Origin: Cercophora sp. LCS_1
Lineage: Eukaryota > Ascomycota > Sordariomycetes > Sordariales > Lasiosphaeriaceae
Direction: 5' to 3'
Assembly (NCBI GenBank): GCA_036250225.1
Contig: JAPZLL010000031.1
Coordinates: forward strand, 124,001-188,000
DNA: 64,000 nt
Shown piece after piece: positions 36,717-48,693 of this stretch; within the stretch, counting starts at the first letter, position 1; each line of letters begins with the position of its first letter. Below the pieces are notes generated by a model. That model saw only the letters and a program-made list of their open reading frames with translations, was not told the origin of the DNA and ran no database searches. The position numbers and the translations under genes were made by a program.

Positions 36717-39538
36717 CTTGAATCGGATTATGTTTCCCTGTTTCCTAGCAATCTTCCTCCTTTTTCTTCCTTCTGTCTCCTCTGTCGCGAAGAGTGTCGT
36801 ATATATAAAAGGTAGCACCTGGCTGTTGGTGTGAAACGAAAAGACGCTTGATATTATAAGGTATTACGGAGAAGGTCGGGTTGCCGAGTAACGAGGGGAG
36901 CTTGTCAAAGAGAGACTGGACAGACCGAGCTGCTTGAAGGAGAGTGAAAGCAGACCAGCGCTTTTGGGAGGGATGTAGGGTGAGGGAGGGGAGAGAGCGA
37001 AGTGAATGCAAGCGTCGATGGCTGTGAAGAAGAGAGGAAGAGGAGGGAGGGAAGGGGCAAGGTTATGCAGGTGGGAAACGGACGTGGATAAAGACGGGAT
37101 CCCGGCCAAGAGCAGGGTCGAGGGCCGGCGGCTGCTCAACGTTCCGGACCCGCATCGTCACTTGGATGCGGGAGCGCGGGCAATGCGCGGGCATCCATCT
37201 CATCCAGGGGCCGTTGTGACTTGTGACGAGCAGGCGAGGGAGGAAGGGACGAGCGTCCTGGGCAGCAGCCAAGAAGGGGTAATGGCAGAGGCCGACGGGG
37301 CTTTTGCCGGGATGCAGCCTTCAGATGGCAGGCACCGTGGACAAGAAGGTGGGATGGGGGTGTCGGGGAGTCGAGGGCAGATCTCGAGTGTTTCGTTTCA
37401 GACCCGTGAGGCTCGAGGCTGGCCAATAGGGACCCAGCTAAACTTGGGATGAAGCTGCTGGTCCCCTTGCTCGGGACCCGGAAAGCGCTCTGGGCTCGGA
37501 GTCCATCTGCCAAGACCAGAGGTTACGTCCGCAGAGCTCGCGTGCAGCGCCAAGGCGTCGCACGGGGAACCCCAGCCCAGGGGTATTTTGGTGCATTTCG
37601 CCGCATTTGTGACGTTGGCGCCCACGCTTTTCGTCTCAGCCATGTTTCAATCGACGGACGACGTCGTTGCCGTTATTTTCGACTTCCTCTTCCGCCACCG
37701 CCGTGCCTGCGCTGCGACAGCTGGTATCTCGCTTCCAGGCAATGCGCATGTGCCCAACATAAGCTGGTCATTGTCGTCGTCCTTGTGCCCCTGGGCGCAA
37801 AGGAGGCCACGGCTGCGCGCTAGCACAGGGCCGAAATAAAGTTGTATCATGTTTCCAGCGGCCGCAAAGAGTCCCGTCACCCGCCGCTGCGCACGCGGGT
37901 CATGGCCTCGACGGCCTGGGGTCCCCATTGCATGCATCCGCGATTCAAGGGCGGCAAGATGCGTTAGTTAGCCTCACCTAGATACTCGCCCGACTTGCTG
38001 CTGCTAGGTGCAAACCTATCCAGTCTTGCGGGTAGGATTTGTTTCTGCACTGTCAGGCCAGCCCAAGGCGGCGACCATAGCCCTACCGATGTGATGGGCT
38101 CGCACGGCAGAGTAGGTAGGTAGGTAGGATGGAGGTCTGGGCCCAGACCGACAAGATTAGAGTATGGGGGGGCCGAGATCTTGGAAACGTTTGAGATACC
38201 TTAAATTTTAGCTTGATCCCTCCATGCAGATGGACCTTTCCGTTTGAAGGGCGCCCCCGCGTCTGGTTCCTGTCAATGTGGGACCGGACCTTCTCTCTCG
38301 TCTTTCCGACGATGCCACGTCAACACGCAACCCACGCCGGCATGTGTGAATCCGTATCCACGATTTGCTCTGGTGCTTGCCGATGGGGTTGGTTTCACGA
38401 GACTCGCCCAGACACCCAGTGTTGGTAATGGCCTCTGGTTGCCTAAAGATGGTCGAGTTGTGCTCACCACCTTCGCCTCATCCAGCCGGAGGGTCTGGGT
38501 GGCTTCCATCTTGACGTCGAGGCATCTCCCGGGCTGTTTCTGTGCTCCAGGAAACCAAACATAACCCACCCATCCCCATCCTAGGATGCGTCACAAATGG
38601 GTCCTGCCATCCCGAGAGAGCCAAGTAGTCTAGGACGCTGCTGCCCGACCACGCGATCATCCTAAAAACCTTAACTCTCTCGCCTCATACACTCTACGTG
38701 GTCCCTGGCTCCCTACCCACCTATCTAAGCGACGTGTGCGCATTCGCAATGTCGAGGAGCATGTTTCCTGGGCTATTCCAAGCTGAACGTGGGGTTTAGC
38801 CTTCATGTTCCTTCATCCCGGGCTCAGGCCTCTCTTGTGGAGCCCATAATCTACCCAAAGCCAAGCTGTCTCGTCTCTGTCGATCAACAGCCATGTTTCT
38901 ATCCGAGCAGCCGAAAAGGTCATCTACCTTGCGTTGCATATTCCGGAACATCCCAACGACTTCGGTGCATGGGTCGCCAAATTGTTGGATCGACCTGTGG
39001 TGTTTGAACCTTATCGCAGTGAGTAGAACAGGAGCGCGGCCTTCCATTGCTTCCGTCACAACCCGTCTTTAGCCTGTCAGAGTCTTGGAGTTCCGTGAAA
39101 CCAGTTCTCGGCAGCTTCATCACGGAGGAATCCCCCTGGATGGGAGGCACATCAAGTCTAGGCAAACGGAACCTCATTTTGGGTTATTAGACTTCCTCTA
39201 GTCTCCCAAAATCCTCCCACCTCCCCAGACTGTCTCCCCTTTTGGCCCACCGCCCTTTCCCAACACGACATAGCACCAGAGTTACCTTGTCGTGCTTGTA
39301 GCGATGATTCGAACATACCCTTTCTCACCCCTATCTCTGTCTGTCACTCCAAACAAATGCACCTACTTATTCACAAGTATATCCACTGCCATCAATTCGT
39401 CTATCAGGAAAGCCCGCGTGTCAGTCTTGCGTGTATTTTACCACCGCTATCCATCTCTCAAAACCAATGGCGTCGCAACGCTATGAATGTTGCTTCTCCA
39501 CTTTTAGCCCAAACTGCTTCTACTGTCCAGTGGTTTGT
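36717..39538. other. Intergenic region, about 2.8 kb
   Basis: The left part is the promoter of the Rds1-like gene; the right end is the 3' flank of SSD1. A (TAGG)4 repeat lies at 38114-38129. Several AGGGG/CCCCT motifs (stress-response-element-like) occur around 37050-37470, but they are common in GC-rich DNA. No gene recognised. Confidence 0.55.
36801..36810 (-). promoter_or_regulatory. TATA box of the Rds1-like gene
   Basis: Minus-strand TTTTATATAT at 36810-36801, about 85 bp upstream of the start codon at 36716. A clear TATA element this close to the ATG fits an inducible, stress-type gene with a short leader. Confidence 0.6.
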
Positions 39539-42500
39539 CTAGAGGGCGTATGGGTTGAGCGAGCGGATCGTGAGGCATCTACTATTGTGTCAGCGCCAGT
39601 CACACGAAGGGCATGGTAGCGGGTACTTACGGTGGGCTCTTGCTGAGATCCGTCTTGAGAATGACCGGCACTCTTGTCATCTCTGTCACATCCTGGATAT
39701 ATTCGCCGGCCTCTTCTCTCAATTTGAAGAGCTTCAAGTACTTTTCCTTGTTGGTCAAGCGCGTCTCCGGAGCATCCGTGACGGGAACCTTGGAGTCCGA
39801 TCGGGTGCGGTGGAGAGTTCCAGCTGCATCCGTGGGGGACCGGGTAGGCGATCCGGGCACGCTCTGGGTGGGGCGCTCAGCCAACGACGCGCCGGCCATT
39901 GCTTCCGTGATGTCCGATGCGTTGTCGTCGTCATCGTCAAACAGGGCATCCACCTCGTCGGTTGCGATGGTGCCCGTCTCCGTCTGCTTCCGCGCAGCCT
40001 CCTCACGTTCCTTCCTGGCTCTCTCTGCCTCCTCAGCTTGTCGGGCAGCCGCCATGGCATGCGAGATTCTTTGTGATGCAGCGGCCTTGGGGCGCTCATC
40101 TTCAGGGACGTATGCCGAGCTGGGAACGCCCTTCTCCCAATAGAGCTCGAGAACCCTCTTGTCTTTACGAAACTCGGCCTTCTTTAGTGGCAGTTGATCG
40201 CAATGCACCCGCTTCTCAAAGCCCCACTCAGGGATCAGAACATCGAATGCCGACTCGTACACGCAGACGACAATGCCCTCGCTGATTAGGTCGCCGTTAA
40301 CTTCCTGGCGTTTCTTGTCCATGCCGCGGCAGGATTCAATGTGAATACTCTGTTCTTGGGCATTCTGAGCCGAGTCTTTCTTGGTGTTGCAAGACTCCAC
40401 GGTCTTGACGAGATTCTCCAACTCCTCAGTATACTCAATCTTGCCTTCAGAGAGGACCGACTCAAGTTGGCGATGAACGAGAATATCGGCGTATCGCCTG
40501 GTGGGGCTGGTAAAATGAGTGTAGAGGGGCAGATTGAGCGCATAGTGAGGCCACAAATGCTTCAGTGTCTTGCCTCCAATGAAGTACTTGGCACGCTGCA
40601 TCGACTTCTGAAGGAGCGTTTCCATTCCTCTCCGAATTTCGGGATCTTCAACCTTGAACAAGCTGTTCTGGAGAGTTCCGCTGCTAGTAGGGTCAATCTC
40701 ATAGCCGAGGGCGGTCATGCGCTCGACAAACGTTTGTAAACGGCGAGAGTTGGGAGGCGAGTGGCGACGCAGGAGGGCCTTCTCTGGAAGTCCCTCAGCG
40801 AGGCGCTGAGCAACATAGGCATTTGTCTTGTGCATGAGCTCCTCGACTAGTTCTGTTGCTGGGCTGGAGTCAAATAGGTTATGCTTGACGGGAATGTTCT
40901 CATCATCCAGCTGCTGAAGGAGACGTAGAGGAGCAATAGGCTCACCGCCGGCACCTAGGCGCGCCTCACGGAACTTTTGGCCAACAACCTTTGATCGTTA
41001 GCTGGCAGAAGGGGGGTATTGTTCAAAGGCTGTGCTCACATTCAGAATTTGAACGTCCTTGGCTTGGACAACATTGTGCTTGAAGTTATTCGGGTTGGAG
41101 AGGGCCTCGTCAATCTGTGCTAGAGAGAGCTTGTCGCCGCTCTTCACGATGCCCCTACCGATCCAGGTGTCACCCTCTGCAACGGCGCCGTTGTGAGGGT
41201 TGACATGGAAAACGACGCTCACGGTCAGACGTTCTTGCTCAGGGGTCAATGAGCAAACGGCGGTAGAAATGATGGGGGGTAGAAGAGCACAGAATCTGTT
41301 GATGAGATGGACAGCCGTTCCGCGCTTCTTCGCTTCCCGGTCGGCCAGGGAGTTGGGCTTGACGAAGTGGGCGACGTCAGGCACGTGGATACCGATCTCG
41401 ATCTTCCCATCAGGGAGCGACTTGACGTGGACGCCGCTCCCAAGTTGATCAGATCCGTCTAGATCGAGGGTGAAAACCTTTTCATCACGAAAATCGCGAC
41501 GAGTGGCAATCGCTGCTTCGTCTTCCTTGGTCAAGGACCATTCCTCTTGCGCAATGACACTGCGCAACACAGCTTCACTGAACTCATCCGACGAGAAGTT
41601 GTTGTCGCGAAGCAGCGCGTCAGTCTCGATCTTGAGGTCTCCCATCTTGCCAAGCTTCTCGACCAAAGTGCCGAACGGATGGAGCGAGGTGATGGGCCAA
41701 CGCTTGATGCACGCCACAAAAATTTGATCGGCGTAGTCCTGATGCTTCTCGACGAAGTCGCGAGGTGCTTGCTCGGTAGGGATGGCGATGAGCGGAACAC
41801 GTTTATCGGTAGGCTTGAACCAGACAATCTTGGGCTTCTCTTGCGATCGGCTGTCATGTTGTCGACCTCCGCTCCCATCCCGAGCAGCCCGCTCCGCCTC
41901 TTGCTTCTCCTTGGTCGCCTGGCTGCTGGGGCGGAGGAGACCAAGCGTGCCAGAAAACATTTGGCCGGCGACGCGTTCAATGACAGCCACAATGTGGCCA
42001 GCATACAGAGGCTTTTGTTCGTCGTTGATCTCCTCTTCTTCCACCAGAAGAAGACTTTGGCCCTCAACCTCTACGTCGTCATTCTTCTTCTGGGTGGGAC
42101 GTTGGCGAAGGCTGCCACGGCGGCGGATACCGCCCTCGCCAGCACCGTTATCATCGCCGTTGGCATTGCCCTGGTTGTTTCCAGCCGTAGATCCGGAACG
42201 AGTGTCAGTGATATCCTTGCGCTTCTTCTTCTCTTCCTTCTCACGTTTCTGGGACCAAACCTCATCAACATCGAGAAGCTCGACGGCGACGAGATCCCCC
42301 TCGAGGGCACGGTTGCGATCCTTGCTGCCGCAAATGAAGATGTCGGCGTCAAGGAGACCATCCTGAGTGGAAACATAGGCATCACTCCTGTTCTTCTTGT
42401 TCACACGGAGTATTCCGGAAACCAGCTGCCCGTCGCCCAGAAGAGCAGGCAGAGTAGCCTGGGGGAGGTAAGGAGTGAATAGGGTCTTGCGCTGCTGCTG

Positions 42501-43868
42501 CTGGGACTGCTGTGCGCCCATCTGAGGAGCGTGTTGGCTGCCCTGGAGGCCTGCCATGTGCTGGCCACTCATCTGAGCAACCTGGAGGGCTTGGAGCTGT
42601 TGAAGCTGCAATGGACTAAGTTGCTGGCCTGGATAAATTCCCGGAATCATCATCTGACCGGGGATTTGCATGAGCTGGGGCTGTCCCCCGTATTGGAAGC
42701 CACCGAGGGACGAAATCGATTGGTGGCTAACAGAAGCACGGTTGCGATGGCCTGGCTGGAAGCCCTGGTTCTGGCCAGCACCGCCGCCTTGCTCCTGGCC
42801 TTGGGTTTGGTTCTGATTGCGCCAGTTGCCGTCAAAATTGCGGGAGTTGGTGCGGGCGTGCCCTCCTCTGCGTGGAAAGTCGCCGCCCTGGCCGACGGAG
42901 TCGGTCGAAAAGTGGCCACCACGACCACCTCCACCGCCGCGGCCGTTGGCACCAACCGCCATGCTTTGACTACGGCCATGTCCGCCTCGACCGCCGCGGT
43001 ACGACGAGCCCTGTGCAATCTGGCTATCTGGCGGCGTGGGAGCAGCGCCTGCATTTTTCGCTTCGTCCTCTGGCTTTTCAGCCGAGCCCGAAGCGCCGGG
43101 GGCAGGGAATTGGAAGCCGGAGGTGGTGCGCTTCTGCTGGGCGATCTCAGCAGCCTTCTTGGCATCAGCCAAGGCTAAGGAGTGCCGCCGCTGGTGACCG
43201 CCGCCGGCGCTCCCACCTCGTCCTCCGCGGGCGCCGGCGTTCTCTCGCCCGTGGGCTTGTTGGTTATCAAAGCTTCCAAAAGCAGATCCAGAAGCACCGG
43301 ACGAAGGAGCGGGAGGAGGTCCCATGCCCATGTTTGGGATAGCCGACTGATTACGGCGATGTGAGAGTGGTTGTGTGGGCGGAGCCATGTTTACGTTCTG
43401 CTGTGGTAGCTGGGTCGGGAACTGGAAACCAGTCTGCGGTGACAGGTTGGTCATGGTCGGCTGCAAGGGACTGAAGCCTTGAGGTATGGCCTGACCAGGC
43501 GGTATCATGCCCATGTTCACATACTGCTGGTGGGTAGCCTGCAGCTGTTGCTGTTGCTGCTGAAGCAACTCGATTTGCTGCTGGATCGCCATCTGCTCCA
43601 CTGTGAGAGAACAAAGTTAGCACTAGTTTGCGCCTAGTTCACGAGGGGAGGCTATTGCCCAATGTGAAATTACACATCGATGAAGAAATCGCGGGGTCGC
43701 ATCCGGAACTTCATCAATAGGAATCGTGGGATACTCACTATTGCCCGAGTTCGCAAACATGCTCATCAAAGGCGTCAGCTCCGAAGGGCTGCGGCGATGA
43801 GCAATGTGGAGGCGGCGGCCAGCGGGGCCGGGGACGCCTCCGGGTTGAGGTTGCTGTTGCTGTTCCAT
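39539..43868 (-). CDS. SSD1: Ssd1-like RNA-binding protein (inactive RNB nuclease fold)
   Basis: Minus strand, exons 43868-43739, 43600-41040, 40988-39631 and 39581-39539, 1363 aa. Residues 1-400 are prion-like, rich in Gln, Gly, Pro and RGG. Cold-shock-like domains begin near residue 415 (TLFTPYLPQATLPALLGDG). The RNB fold spans about 730-1080 (GIHVPDVAHFVKPNS, HFTSPTRRYADILVHRQLES) and an S1-like region follows (GIVVCVYESAFDVLIPEWG). The catalytic block reads FTLDLDGSDQLGSGVHV: only the first Asp (D756) remains and the other three are Gln, Gly and Ser, as expected for Ssd1, which binds but does not degrade RNA. Family knowledge: Ssd1 (GUL-1 in Neurospora) controls translation of cell-wall mRNAs under NDR-kinase Cbk1/COT-1. 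HQRRHS (residues 179-184) matches the NDR phosphorylation consensus. Confidence 0.95.
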
Positions 43869-45441
43869 GATGCGTGAACAAGCTTGTCGACAGACAGGTG
43901 ATTGCACGTCGAGTGCGAAGCGGATGTGTTCAGGTAGAGCCGGGTGGCAAGCTCCGGCTATGAGCAGCTGGTAAGGGTAGGTCTTGAGCTTTTCTCACTT
44001 GGATTGGCGCTCGCTGGTGATTGCTGCTTTGTTGCTTGGTTTTGTTGCGGAGGCGGAGTGTTGCCTCAGGACAGTTCGCGGAACGATTTCGAGTCCAAAG
44101 ACGTTTAATGAAAGATGGGAAAACTTGCTATGCTCGAGGGAACGTAAGAGAGAAAGATGAATGGCAGGATGGGTGGGTGGATGTTGTGCTTTGGTGGTAA
44201 GGAGGGTGCGATTGAGGAGAAACCCGTCGTGGGCTGTTGATGACGATGAGCAGCTCTCGGGTGTGCGGTCGAGCAAGAAGGTTGCCCCCAGGTTATGGGG
44301 CCACAGGCCACCATAACTGCTCCCCGGTCCGCAGCAGCGCCGGGCAGCTACCGAAATGGAAAAGTGGAGCAGAGTCCGCAGCGCATCCTGGCAGCTTCAT
44401 GGTCTTGGCGGGCGCTCTGAGACCGACAGGAGGCTGCGCAAGCCACCCCTGCCTTCTTGAATCAAACAACAGAAGAAACGACTTCTTGTGGTTTGTGCTT
44501 GCCTGTAGAGTATGCTTCTAATCCAGTCCCTTTTCTTTGCATTGGGGATGGTTCCAAATCGCATTTTTGGAAAGACATCAAGGCTGCGGATTGCGGCCAT
44601 TTTCAGTTTGCTTTTTTTTGTCTTCGAAACACACTTCTGCAATTCACCACTTGTGGCGATGGGGATGAGGGGAACCGGCTCCGGGTTGGCTGGATTTCGA
44701 CCAATGCGGCACCCACAGCGCTGACCGGTCACTGTGAGGACACGAGTTCTTCGATAAGTCGTCATTGACCGTCCAGTCTGCATTTTGGTCCAAATGGCGA
44801 CCAGGCTCTTCCGACGGCACATGCTGTGAACCAGGACCATTCCGCCAACTGAACCTCCTCGGGGGACCCCAATGTTACCAGTCCATTTGCCTTGGGGGTA
44901 GCAAATGCGGGAGAAAAACGCCATTACGCACAGACAGCAGCGTCTATGGCCTTCGGCGCCAACTGAGCACACTATGAATGTTCAATGGAGTCTTCATGCT
45001 CGGCTTTGGCAGAGGAGTGGAGAGCTCTATCACTATCTCATCTCTCACAACCCACAAGTTTACCAAGCTGATAAATTAATCTTGGCTGCACCGCGGAATG
45101 CAGCATCGGGATGGAGCGAGTGCAGGTGACACCGTGATTGCCCTGACTGTCAGCTGTAAGGGGTTAGGGTTGGTGACTAAGGCAAGCCTCGATTGTGACA
45201 CCGGGCTCCACCGCCTGATTTATCCGACCCTCGACACGGTCAGATCGCGTCTGGGAAGCACACCTCCGGTGTGATTCTAGTCCCCAGCAACATTACATCT
45301 TTGTCCTGCGACGGCAAAACACACCCGCAACGAAGTGATTGCAAGCTCTCTCTGAGACCGAGTGGCGCTTCAATTGTTGGCTTCGACGGTATGGCCGAAT
45401 AGAGCGGTTTTGTGCCCACAGTTTTTCGGATTGCGATAACT
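43869..45441. other. Divergent promoter region SSD1 / GLE1
   Basis: 1.57 kb between the two start codons. It includes a telobox-like TTAGGGTT at 45164-45171, about 270 bp before the GLE1 start, and a possible 5' UTR intron of GLE1 (GTATGG near 45389 to CACAG near 45420). No coding sequence recognised. Confidence 0.6.
45164..45171 (+). promoter_or_regulatory. Telobox-like TTAGGGTT upstream of GLE1
   Basis: A second copy of the same octamer found upstream of POL3, in the context GGGGTTAGGGTTGG. Tbf1-type Myb proteins bind this motif at promoters in several fungi. A regulatory role here is inferred from the motif and its position only. Confidence 0.35.
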
Positions 45442-47146
45442 ATGGCAGGCTCATCTCCCTCGCCGCGACAGAGCCAACAATGGCAGCCACAACAGCCTTC
45501 AGTCCTAGCCCAACTCCTCTCCGACGATAGGAACTCGGAAAGCCGGCATAAGTTTCTTATTGAGAGTGCCAAAAGAGAAAGTGACCGCGTTCGAGAAGAA
45601 GCCGAGAGGGTTGCCGAAATACACAAGAAAAAGGTAGAGCAGCAACAGTTGCTCGAGGCACGAAGGAAGGAAGAAGCGAGAATCAAGTTGGAGGAAGCAG
45701 TAGCTGCTGAGCGCCTCAGGGTTCTTGCTTTGGAGGCAAAAACAGTCGAAATCCCACCACTACCGCCAGCCCCCGAACCAACCAAATCCCTGCCTCCGAG
45801 AACAAATGTCACTGCTTCTGTCGTCCCAGGCACCAACGACACCGGCCCAAAGACCCAAGAAGTGAATGGGACAACGAAGAGCCCAGCCATATCGAAGCCC
45901 TCAACGGTGTCAAATCTGTTCAGTGGGCCAAGGGCGATTGTGTCTCCTGAACCAACTTCCGCGCCGCCGGCACCGACAGCACCAAACGGCATCCCGAGTG
46001 GCTTCAATCCTTTCGCCAAGCCCCTGGCCACTGATGAGAGAAAGCAATCAACCTCACCTGCAACGTCAATACCCATACCATCGCCGCCTACGGCGGCCAG
46101 CTCGCCTACAGTCCTGGTCAGATATGCCACAATCCACAAAAACCTCAAAGCTCTGCGCAAGTCAATTGCAGAGCAGTCCACAACCAACCCAGCGCTTAAG
46201 GCTCGTGTGGGTGATATGCGGAGAGAAATACGGAAAAAGCTCGGCCAGTTATCTGTGGGTGGCAAGCCGGGAGCAAACAAGCAACAGGTGAGGTCAGGTT
46301 CTAGATTTATACAATACTGAAAGCTAACCGTCACTTTAGCTCCAAGCAATCATCAATGTACTCAGGGAAGGGCTCAACAATCAAGTGAACTCCACACTTG
46401 TTGATCCAAGTAATTTCGTCTTGGAACCACGACCATCCGTTTCTGGTGCAGAAGGGCTTTCCAATGGTGGAAAGCCATCGGTTGATGGTAAACTGCCTTC
46501 TGTCTTCATATTTTTGCTTAACTCGCTGTCAAAGTACGCGATTGGGCAGTTCATCAACGAGTCAGGTCCACGACCAGAGACAGCTGACCCTGTGGGAGTA
46601 TGCCTGGCAACCGTTTTCTCTGAGCCGGATTTCTTGTGGCGGGGCGAGTCGCTGATCGATATCTTGATGGCAAAGTTCGGTGTCGTCTGCCCGGTCTTGT
46701 TTGGCCGCACTGGCAAAGATGTCGACCCTCGGGAGAAGCTGCTCCTTGGGTGGTGGCGGCAGTCCAAAGGTGGACCGCTGGTTCCTGAGCAGATACATGC
46801 AGACAGGATGACGGGCTTGGGTGCAGGATTTGCCGCCGTGTCATTGCGCAAGTTCGGAAACAGCAAGAAAACGAACCCATACCCACCGCGGCATTACTGG
46901 GCGGCCATGGCTAGGATTGTCAATACACCACCGGAAAGAATATCAGCCACGCAATGCGTGGTGCTGAAATCAATGATCGAGAACTACGCTCAGAAATTCA
47001 TCGAATTCTACGGGACGGCAGCCGTCGCGGCGCTTAGGCTCTGCCTGGTTGATTTCCCAGCGAGAGCCCCCGAAAAATCTGCGGCAGCAGAGTCTCTGAA
47101 TGTTTTAGCCCAGGTGCTGAAGAGAGATATGGGGTTGGCTCTTTAG
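45442..47146 (+). CDS. GLE1: mRNA export factor Gle1
   Basis: Exons 45442-46287 and 46340-47146 (52-nt intron with GCTAAC) give 550 aa. An N-terminal charged coiled coil (about residues 30-95, HKFLIESAKRESDRVREEAERVAEIHKKKVEQ) is followed by a Pro/Ser linker. The helical GLE1 domain then runs to the end (VRYATIHKNLKALRKS, FLLNSLSKYAIGQFINE, DILMAKFGVVCPVLFG, YPPRHYWAAMARIVNTPP). Family knowledge: Gle1, with inositol hexakisphosphate, activates the DEAD-box ATPase Dbp5 at the cytoplasmic face of the nuclear pore to release exported mRNPs. Start: ATG 45442 is the first in frame and gives a family-like N-terminus; the leader may be spliced. Confidence 0.93.
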
Positions 47147-47395
47147 GCTATGGCGCAGTGGGAGAAGGCGGGCATCGCGTTCTGTACGAGTTTGGGTTAA
47201 AAGGCGTCGCGGAAACGCCGTATACCTGCAAGATAAAGTGGCATCGGTTTGCATGATACATTTGCTATGGAATTAGATACCCAATGCCTTTGGGAAAGCA
47301 ATCCAAACGCCTCATGAAAGGGTCCCCCATTACCTTGACTTGCCCCTACCCTGACAAGCCCAAACAAGCCCAAACAACCAAGACACCATTGCCGT

Positions 47396-48187
47396 CTATA
47401 TTACCAGCAGGAGAATAAGCAAAATGATCAAGACAACGATCAACACCCCGATGCAACAACTGCTGAGGCGATCTTCGTTCCGTCTCATGACGTAGCGCAG
47501 CTTTTCCATACCCGTCTGGAGTCTACCCCCAACCCGATCCGCTAAGTTGTCCACCACTTCGAGCATCTCTCTCTGCTCTTCAAGTTCCCTCCCCATGTCG
47601 GCTGCCTGCTGCCGCAAATTGCCCACTGTTTGAAAGACTCCGTCTAGATGCTCATCTTGTTCCCGCATCATCTGTTCCTGTTGTTGGTGCTCAAATTCAG
47701 CCGCGTAGTCCTCGTCATTGGGGTCCCCGTCTCCGATGGCAAATGAGCTTGGATCGGGAAGGGAGTCATTGCCAGTCGCAGTTCCGATGTTGCTGGCCAA
47801 CTCTGTCCGCATGTTCTCAACCTCGTCCCCAGCTTCCTGGATCAAGCGCTTCCGCCGGGACACCTCCGACACGGAGAGGCCATACTGCGAAGGGTTCGTC
47901 TCTACAGCCTTAACAGAGGCAACGAGATCGGCGAGGTCTTCGGCCAACGATGAAAGGGCAGACTCGAGGTCTGCACGGGCCGAGGCCAACTCGGGGGAGG
48001 ATGCGCTTGTCGCCAGAGATCTGATGCGTTTGTACGACGTGAAGAGCGGCCGGGTAGATTGGAGTTGGGTGAGGACATCTCTGTAGTTCTGAGGTTAGTC
48101 GCGAACACAGTGGGAGTGAGGCCCCAATGTTAGGGGGACTTACTGCTGGACCTGGACGAAGGGGTCCTCGTCTCCGTTGGATGCCAT
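47396..48187 (-). CDS. TLG1: Tlg1 / syntaxin-6-type t-SNARE
   Basis: Minus strand, exons 48187-48144 and 48080-47396, 242 aa. The N-terminus (DPFVQVQQDVLTQLQSTRPLFTSYKRI) opens a syntaxin-6-like three-helix domain. A Qc SNARE motif occupies about residues 155-215, with the central glutamine in RELEEQREMLEVVDNLADRVGG. It ends in a 22-residue tail anchor (CCIGVLIVVLIILLILLLVI) at the very C-terminus. Family knowledge: Tlg1 acts in endosome-to-late-Golgi fusion with Tlg2, Vti1 and Snc. Two acceptors are present; only the downstream one (TACAG before 48080) restores the reading frame after the 14-codon first exon. It converges with GLE1 across 249 bp. Confidence 0.92.
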
Positions 48188-48693
48188 TATCTTGCACGAG
48201 CGGGATTCTTTATGTCACGGAGGCATTCACACCGGAAATCCAGGTACTGATTAGCATAGCGATTCTTTTGCCATTCGGCCCCAGGTGTGAGTCTTGACAA
48301 GCTTCACAAAAGCTGGTGGAATGTCGGCCAGGAAGATGACGTTGGCAGCAAGCTGGCACTGCGGACAAGGTTCCTTTCTCCCTTTGCGATCGCAGGCGGA
48401 ATCCGGGCACACCCCTGGGGTATGCGCAGCAGTCCGCCATCTCAATTCGCTACGGTGCCTGTTGCCCCGCAAATATGCAACTGTCCCACCCCCAAACCCC
48501 TGTCTTGGAGGCTGGAAGCTCCCCAGACCACAGAGGTGAAACGTAGCTTTATCGACCGATTTCAGTGGCCTCGCTGGCGTTTTCGCGACCACCTCTTCTT
48601 CCTCCTTCAATTGATCTGGAATCAGTTGATCCAGCTCAACCTCGAAGGCAATTCTTATTCTTTTCGACCGGTTGATACTTGTCAACTTTCACA
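48188..48693. other. Divergent promoter region TLG1 / cyclophilin B
   Basis: 506 bp between start codons. A minus-strand open frame (48251-48685) crosses it but shows no recognisable domain and occupies the cyclophilin leader, so I do not treat it as a gene. No clear unfolded-protein-response element was found. Confidence 0.5.

Noticed and set aside
41547..42482. 311-codon plus-strand frame opposite SSD1
   Set aside because: Leu/Val/Ala-rich mirror of the charged SSD1 coding strand; no homology recognised.
45240..46349. 369-codon minus-strand frame opposite GLE1
   Set aside because: Antisense shadow of the GLE1 first exon; Ser/Leu-rich with no domain.
48251..48685. Minus-strand 144-codon frame between TLG1 and cyclophilin B
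   Set aside because: No domain, overlaps the cyclophilin leader, and would compete with the TLG1 promoter.
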